Shown here: positions 61,118 to 64,000 of the stretch, piece after piece | How the letters are laid out: each line of letters starts with the position of its first letter | How positions within the stretch are numbered: the first letter of the stretch is position 1 | Assembly (NCBI RefSeq): GCF_026626665.1 | Contig: NZ_JAPNKE010000002.1 | Coordinates: 7,293,168-7,357,167, forward strand | Source of the DNA: Nannocystis pusilla | GTDB lineage: Bacteria > Myxococcota_A > Polyangia > Nannocystales > Nannocystaceae | Length of the DNA: 64,000 nt | Reading direction: 5' to 3' | Made by a program: the position numbers and the translations under genes | The notes under the pieces: model-generated | The model's input: the letters and a program-made list of their open reading frames with translations, nothing else | Databases searched by the model: none | What the model was told of the DNA's origin: nothing

Positions 61118-64000
61118 TCATCCCTTCGCGTGCAGGTGCAACATCCGCTCGAGGTGCTCGATCGTGGGCTCGCGGTAGAACTCGCGCAGCTTCACGTCGG
61201 CGCCGTAGCGGTGGTTGAGCTCGGAGATCAGCTCGACGGCCTTGAGCGACTGGCCGCCGAGGAGGAAGAAGTCGTCGCCCAGGCCGACCTCGACCGCGGT
61301 CCCCAGGACTTGCTGCACGAGCTCCGCGAGCTCTCGCTGCAGCGTGGTCTCGGCCGCCTTGCGCGCGGCCCCGGCGCGGATGTCGATGTCGGGCAGGCGC
61401 TTGTCGTCGACCTTGCCGCTGTCGGTCCGCGGGATCTCCACCAGGAAGTGGACCGCGTCGGGGACCATGTACGCGGGCAGCGATTCGAGCAAGAAGCTGC
61501 GCACGCTCGCGGGGTCGAGCGGCGGGCGCCGGCTCGTCGGCGCGAGCTTTTCGACGAACAACAGGCACGGCTCGGCGTAGGTCCAGCGATTGGCGTCGAG
61601 GTCGACGTCGACGGGTCGGAGCGCGGTGGGCACGATGACGGGGCCCGAGCGCGTGACCGCGGCGCCCGTCCACTCGATCCACTGGCAACCGGTTCCTTCG
61701 ACCTGCAACGATTCGTGGACGACGCCGACGAAGTGACCGCCGTGTTGACGCTGCGCCCGGAGCTGCGGGTCCGGGTGCTCGCCGACCCGGCGCAGCCATT
61801 CGGCGCAATCGCCCGGCGAGACGTCGCGCAGGCCGAGCGGGCGGTGGGCGTAGACGATCCGCGTGAAACCGTGGGCCCGCGCCAGCTCGCGGTGTCGCTC
61901 GAGCAACACGGCCCACCCCGCCGAATCCGCGAGCGCCTCGGCGCCGATGAAGGCGTAGAGGGTGTTGGGCCCCGCTCGCGCGCGAAGCCTGTCAAAAGGG
62001 CGTCACGCCAGCCGAGAGTCGTGAGCGCGTCGTCGGCCTCGGGCAGCCACAGCGGCACGGCGCTGCCGACCAGGTCGATGGTATCGGCGGCGTCGGTGAC
62101 GACGAATTGCAGCTCGGGGAATTCGCTCGCCAGGCGCGGCCACTGCTGCCGGAGGGTCGCCTCGCCGGCGAAGAAGGCCGGCTGATGGCGACGCTGCCAC
62201 GCGGCCGCCGCTGCGAGCAGCTCCGGCCGCTGCGTGAGCGTGAACGCGAAGCGCGGGCCTCCGGGCGTGATCACCTGGTTGACCGATGGGTCTTGCTCGA
62301 CGTAGGCGACGAGCCGCTCGCCCTCGCGAGAATTTTCCGACCAGCGGATCGCAGCCACTGCGACGTCGGGGTGGGCCATGAGGGCGCCCACGATCTCGTC
62401 GGCCTCGACGCGATTGCCTCGCACCTTGAGCTGCCGATCGCGGCGATTTTTGAAATAAAGTAGGCCGTCGCGGTCGAACTTGCCGAGGTCGCCGGTGCGG
62501 AACAGCCGGTGGCGCACTCCGTCGATCTCGCGCTCGACGAACGCGGCCTCGGTCGCGGCGGCGTCGCCGAGGTAGCCGCGGGCGAGCCCGGGCGAAGCGA
62601 CGTAGATCTCGCCGATCACGCCCCGGGGCACGCGCGCTCCGTGGGCATCGAGCACGAAGATCCGCGTGTTCGCGAGCGGGCGGCCGATCGGCACGACCTC
62701 GCCGACGAAGGGTCGCTCGCAGTCGAAGCACGAGGCGTCGACCGTGACCTCGGTGGGCCCGTAGTGATTGGCCAGGCGCGCCGAAAAAGCCGCGCGGAAC
62801 GCCGCGAGCAGCGCCCGCGACAGCGCCGCGCCGCCGCACAGCACCTGCCGCAGCGACGGCAGCGCCGACACCGTCCCCTTGCGCCGCCCGGTCACCAGCG
62901 CCTCGAGCGTGACCGGGACGAATTGCGCGAGCGTCACCGCGTGGCGGTCGATCAGCGCCGCCACCTCGCGCGCTCCCTTGAGCTGATGGCCGGGCGCGAC
63001 CACCACCGCCGCGCCGACGCTCAGCGGCCAGAAGATCTCCTGGACCGAGACATCGAAGGTGATCGACGTCTGGAACAGCACGCGATCCTCGGGCCCGAGC
63101 GCGTACTGGTGCTGCATCGCCGCCAGCATGTTCGCCACGCCGGCGTGCTCGATCTGGATCCCGCGCGGCTGTCCCGTCGTGCCCGAGGTGTAGAGGACGT
63201 AGGCCAGCGCTCGTGCATCGACGGGCCCGAGGTCGTCGGCGACGAAGCAGGCGAGCACGTCCCCCAGCTTGTCGACGGCGATCGTCTCGGCCGCGATATT
63301 CAGAAGTCGGTGCTGCTGCGGCGACGTCGTCAGCACTGCGCGGACGTCGGCGGCGCGCACGATCGCCTCGAGCCGCTTCTGCGGGTGGTCGAGGACCAGC
63401 GGGACGTAGCAGCAGCCGGCCTTGAGGACCGCGAGCAGGGCCTCGATCAGCGCGATCGACGGCTCCAGGGCGACCGCGATCGTCTGCCCGGGGACGATCC
63501 CCAGCGAGCGGAGGTAGTGCGCCAGGCGATTGGCGCGCTGGTTCAATTCTCGATAGGAGCAGCGCTCGTCGCCGGCGATCACCGCGGTGCGTTCGGGCGT
63601 GCGGGCCGCCTGCTGCTCGAAGCCGGCGTGCATCGTGGTCGCGGCGACGGGCACGCGCGGGCCGAGCTCGTCCGCGTGGTCGGGGCGCAGGTCGCCGTAG
63701 CCGTGCAGCGGGCGGTCGGGGTCGTCGATCACCGCCTCGAGCAGCGCGGTCATGTTGTCGAGCATGAGCGCGACGGTCTCGCGGTGGAACAGGTCGGTGT
63801 TGTAGATGCAGCTGAACTTGATGTCGCTGCCGAACTGGTCGACGACGAAGTTGAGGTCGAAGCGCGAGGACTTGTTCTCGGTGTCGACGACCTTCTCGAA
63901 GCTGGCCGCGAGGCCGCGGAACGTCAGCCCGCCGAGCACGTCGGTCTTGTCGTTCTGCACCCCGAACATCACCGAGAACAGCTTGGGCCGCGACAGGTCC
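61118..64000 (-). CDS. NRPS module C(end)-A-PCP with interrupted A domain (partial, frame break)
   Basis: The gene enters from the window edge. The end of a condensation domain (LSRPKLFSVMFGVQN) is followed by an adenylation domain with YTSGTTGQPRGIQ (A3), FDVSVQEIFW (A4), NHYGPTEVTV (A5), RTGDLGKF (A7) and KVRGNRVE (A8). About 200-250 residues of foreign sequence come before A10 (PRTDSGKVD); part looks GNAT-like (LRAQRQHGGHFVGVV). A frame break near 61970 lies inside it (one C missing). A carrier domain with DDFFLLGGQSLKAVEL (phosphopantetheine Ser) ends the protein; no thioesterase is present. The specificity residues, read by eye as D-V-Q-x-L-G-H-V-D, slightly resemble Pro-type codes, with low confidence. 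The carbamoyltransferase follows in the same operon. Confidence 0.85.

Noticed and set aside
1..64000. tRNA or rRNA genes
   Set aside because: I looked for TTCGA-type T-loop motifs flanked by stems and rRNA signatures and saw none; a covariance search was not possible.

Overview
The window looks like chromosome of a GC-rich (roughly 70%) myxobacterium, most likely of the Nannocystaceae type. Evidence: several secreted lipoproteins with long Thr/Ser/Asp-rich linkers after the lipobox, a MYXO-CTERM-like sorting tail, DUF4266/DUF3570/DUF2271 iron-linked envelope proteins, large regulatory fusions and an NRPS region. No rRNA, tRNA, IS element or CRISPR array was seen.

Layout. 0-1 kb: Rieske oxygenase. 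1-11.4 kb (minus strand): one operon with a radical-SAM activase-like protein, a helical unknown, a small accessory protein, an FtsH-like AAA/M41 protease without membrane segments, a 1095-aa scaffold protein, a MoxR ATPase and a degenerate vWA-like protein. This matches the FtsH/vWA/MoxR ternary NTPase systems proposed as biological-conflict systems. 11.6-23 kb: an LRR/zinc/SDR fusion, an FHA-GGDEF protein with a degenerate active site, a Dyp-peroxidase trio, an EF-Tu paralogue, a HAM1-like fusion and a methyltransferase. 23-41.7 kb: lipoproteins, an RbfA-like/RtcB pair joined by a repetitive micro-ORF, a SWIM-SNF2 helicase, a Fur-like site between a DUF3570/TlpA operon and a lipoprotein/aminopropyltransferase-like operon, cytochrome-like and DUF4266/DUF2271 proteins, and a histidine kinase. 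42.5-48 kb: a SBP56 methanethiol-oxidase-type protein with a His-rich membrane partner, then a V4R sensor/hybrid-kinase operon. 48-53 kb: a histone-H1-like Lys/Ala-tailed protein, an AraC/GyrI-type regulator, a lipoprotein and an HTTM membrane protein. 53-64 kb: an apparently uncharacterised natural-product-like locus with a CHAT (caspase-like) protein, an M28 peptidase, two Nif11-like small peptides sharing the C-terminal tail FLGE-x-VCW, a pyruvyltransferase-family enzyme between them, a GNAT, a NodU/CmcH-type carbamoyltransferase and a truncated NRPS with an interrupted adenylation domain.

Two window-wide patterns stand out. First, a short palindrome, (CA)TGTCC-N4-GGACA(TG), recurs far more often than chance, mostly between genes but sometimes inside them, and in places expands into 14-base periodic arrays. 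Second, about fourteen genes are split by single-base frame changes. Nearly all are one-base deletions, and many sit at G/C or A runs, so they look like consensus sequencing errors. I give the reconstructed full-length genes with the approximate break points.

All functional names come from motif recognition by eye; no database search was possible.
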